From an uncultured Nitrososphaera sp. (GTDB taxonomy: Archaea > Thermoproteota > Nitrososphaeria > Nitrososphaerales > Nitrososphaeraceae): a stretch of DNA of 38,788 nucleotides. Positions 37,837-38,788 of the stretch are shown piece by piece. Under the pieces are notes generated by a model. It saw only the letters and a list, made by a program, of their open reading frames with translations. It had not been told where the DNA came from and did no database searches. Positions within the stretch are counted from its first letter, which is position 1. Each line of letters starts with the position of its first letter. Made by a program: the position numbers and the translations under genes. The stretch covers positions 1 to 38,788 of the forward strand of contig NZ_CAMLDP010000008.1 of assembly GCF_946478925.1 (NCBI RefSeq). The letters are read 5' to 3'.

Positions 37837-38788
37837 GCCTTCGCAGGCTCTTGTTGTATGCAAGGCCGAACCTGTGCGCCTCGTCGCGGGCGTATTGCAG
37901 CATCCTTAATGCCGCGCTCCTCCTTGGCAGGACTATTGGCTCTTTTGCATCCTGCATATAGATCTCCTCGTTTTCCTTGGCAAGGCCGACGCACTGCACT
38001 ATGAGGCCCGTCGACGCAAGCGCCGCAGTCGCTGCTCCTAGCTGGCCCTTGCCGCCGTCTATCACCACGAGGTCGGGCAGGTCCTTTGCGTCTTTGTATC
38101 TGCGCCGTACAAGCTCTCCAATCATCGCAAAGTCGTTCTGGCCCTTTACGGTCTGTATCCTGAACTTGCGGTAGCCCTCCTTGTGCGGCCTGCCGTTTAC
38201 AAAGCGCACGCTAGAGCCCACCGCAATGTCCGTCCCCAGGTTAGAAACGTCAAAGCAGTCGACTGTCTCTGGCATGACTGAAAGCGCAAGTGCCTGTTTC
38301 AGCTCGACTACCGCCGGCGCATAGCCCCGCTCGACGTACATCGCAAGGTTCTTCATTATCAGGTCGACCAGCCGGCGCCTCTCGCCCGAACTTCCGGCAG
38401 TCCTTATCTTTACCGGGTGTCCCGCAAGCTTTTCAAGCGACATCAAAAGCACGCCTTTTTCCTCCGGTTCTTCGCTTGTGAATATCATCTGCGGGATCGC
38501 AGGAACCGACGAATAGTACTGCAGGAGAAACGACGAAAACGAGTTGTCCGCCACGATGTCAAACTCGAATTTTTTCCTGTCGCTTATGACGCCGTGGGTG
38601 CGCTTGAGCGCCATGACGTGCGCCACGCCCTTTTTCTCGTCACGGATTATGCCGACGTACTCCTCATGCGGCCTCTTTGCCGCCTTTTCCATCTTTTGCC
38701 TTATGCGCAGGTCGCTCAGGCGGTACAGGGTGTCGCGGATCTCTTTTGCGCGCTCGTAGTCGCCAATGTCCGACGCGCGCCTCATCTC
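37823..38788 (-). CDS. uvrC: UvrC excinuclease subunit, C-terminal part (cut by the right edge)
   Basis: At least 321 residues; the N-terminal GIY-YIG nuclease half is outside the window. Visible: the UVR/UvrB-contact helix (GDYERAKEIRDTLYRLSD), then the RNase H-like 5' nuclease domain: DCFDVSNLGTDIAVGSSVRF, GRPHKEGYRKFRIQ, NDFAMIGELVRRRY, LPDLVVIDGGKGQLGAA and RDEAHRFGLAYNKSLRR. Catalytic Asp residues are present. The protein ends at LTRP, right after the nuclease domain, where bacterial UvrC continues into two helix-hairpin-helix motifs. There is no room for them: the stop overlaps the convergent gene. Confidence 0.92.
   Translation of the reverse strand, partial: EMRRASDIGDYERAKEIRDTLYRLSDLRIRQKMEKAAKRPHEEYVGIIRDEKKGVAHVMALKRTHGVISDRKKFEFDIVADNSFSSFLLQYYSSVPAIPQMIFTSEEPEEKGVLLMSLEKLAGHPVKIRTAGSSGERRRLVDLIMKNLAMYVERGYAPAVVELKQALALSVMPETVDCFDVSNLGTDIAVGSSVRFVNGRPHKEGYRKFRIQTVKGQNDFAMIGELVRRRYKDAKDLPDLVVIDGGKGQLGAATAALASTGLIVQCVGLAKENEEIYMQDAKEPIVLPRRSAALRMLQYARDEAHRFGLAYNKSLRRLTRP

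Noticed and set aside
1..38788. Mobile elements, CRISPR arrays, integrase or prophage genes
   Set aside because: No transposase, integrase, terminal inverted repeats or regularly spaced direct repeats were seen on either strand.

Overview
The window looks like chromosome from a soil-type ammonia-oxidising thaumarchaeon, most like Nitrososphaera. The evidence is moderately high G+C, an 11-subunit complex I (nuoABCDHIJKMLN) with no nuoEFG, CofG/CofH for coenzyme F420, archaeal lipid genes (prenyl diphosphate synthase, geranylgeranyl reductase family), a membrane-anchored cupredoxin, intron-containing tRNAs, and many genes whose start codon lies about 25-30 nt downstream of a TATA box (leaderless transcripts). 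No insertion sequence, prophage, CRISPR array or rRNA is visible.

Layout. Bases 1-4357: start of a secreted PQQ sugar-dehydrogenase-like protein (minus, cut by the edge), then tldD-tldE-FAD reductase (plus). Bases 4401-15179: the complex I operon, eleven tightly packed genes, ended by a T-run and facing a convergent prenyl diphosphate synthase (15244-16149). Bases 16461-21720: a loose region of small genes. It holds two related secreted highly charged proteins that share an upstream DNA element and 5' leader, a DUF1059 protein, a zinc-ribbon-like protein, several 50-60 residue proteins, a tRNA-Glu with a D-loop intron, a tRNA with CAT anticodon, a CADD/PqqC-like enzyme and a stretch that may encode a structured RNA. 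Bases 21865-28820: an Nramp-type transporter, small proteins, RDD and CBS proteins, a class III nucleotide cyclase divergent from a secreted protein, an HTH regulator, and CbtB-CbtA (predicted cobalt uptake) behind a palindrome and TATA box. Bases 28866-34696: SRPBCC protein, glycosyltransferase, winged helix protein, HtrA-like protease, CofG-CofH. Bases 34757-38788: a tRNA-Trp with two introns (anticodon loop and T-loop), a Lys-rich micro-ORF, a cupredoxin convergent with a tiny Cys/His-rich ORF, an alanine-dehydrogenase-like protein, two small proteins, and the C-terminal part of UvrC, which lacks the usual helix-hairpin-helix tail.

How the genes fit together. Complex I carries the core proton-pumping machinery but no NADH-oxidising module, so its electron donor is not encoded here. 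Cobalt import supports B12, and CofG/H make the F420 chromophore. The prenyl synthase and the reductase-family protein fit archaeal lipid or quinone side-chain metabolism. The cupredoxin fits the copper-based electron transfer of these archaea. Gene starts were chosen from TATA-to-start spacing, overlap and family alignment. Functions are by family recognition only; no database search was possible.
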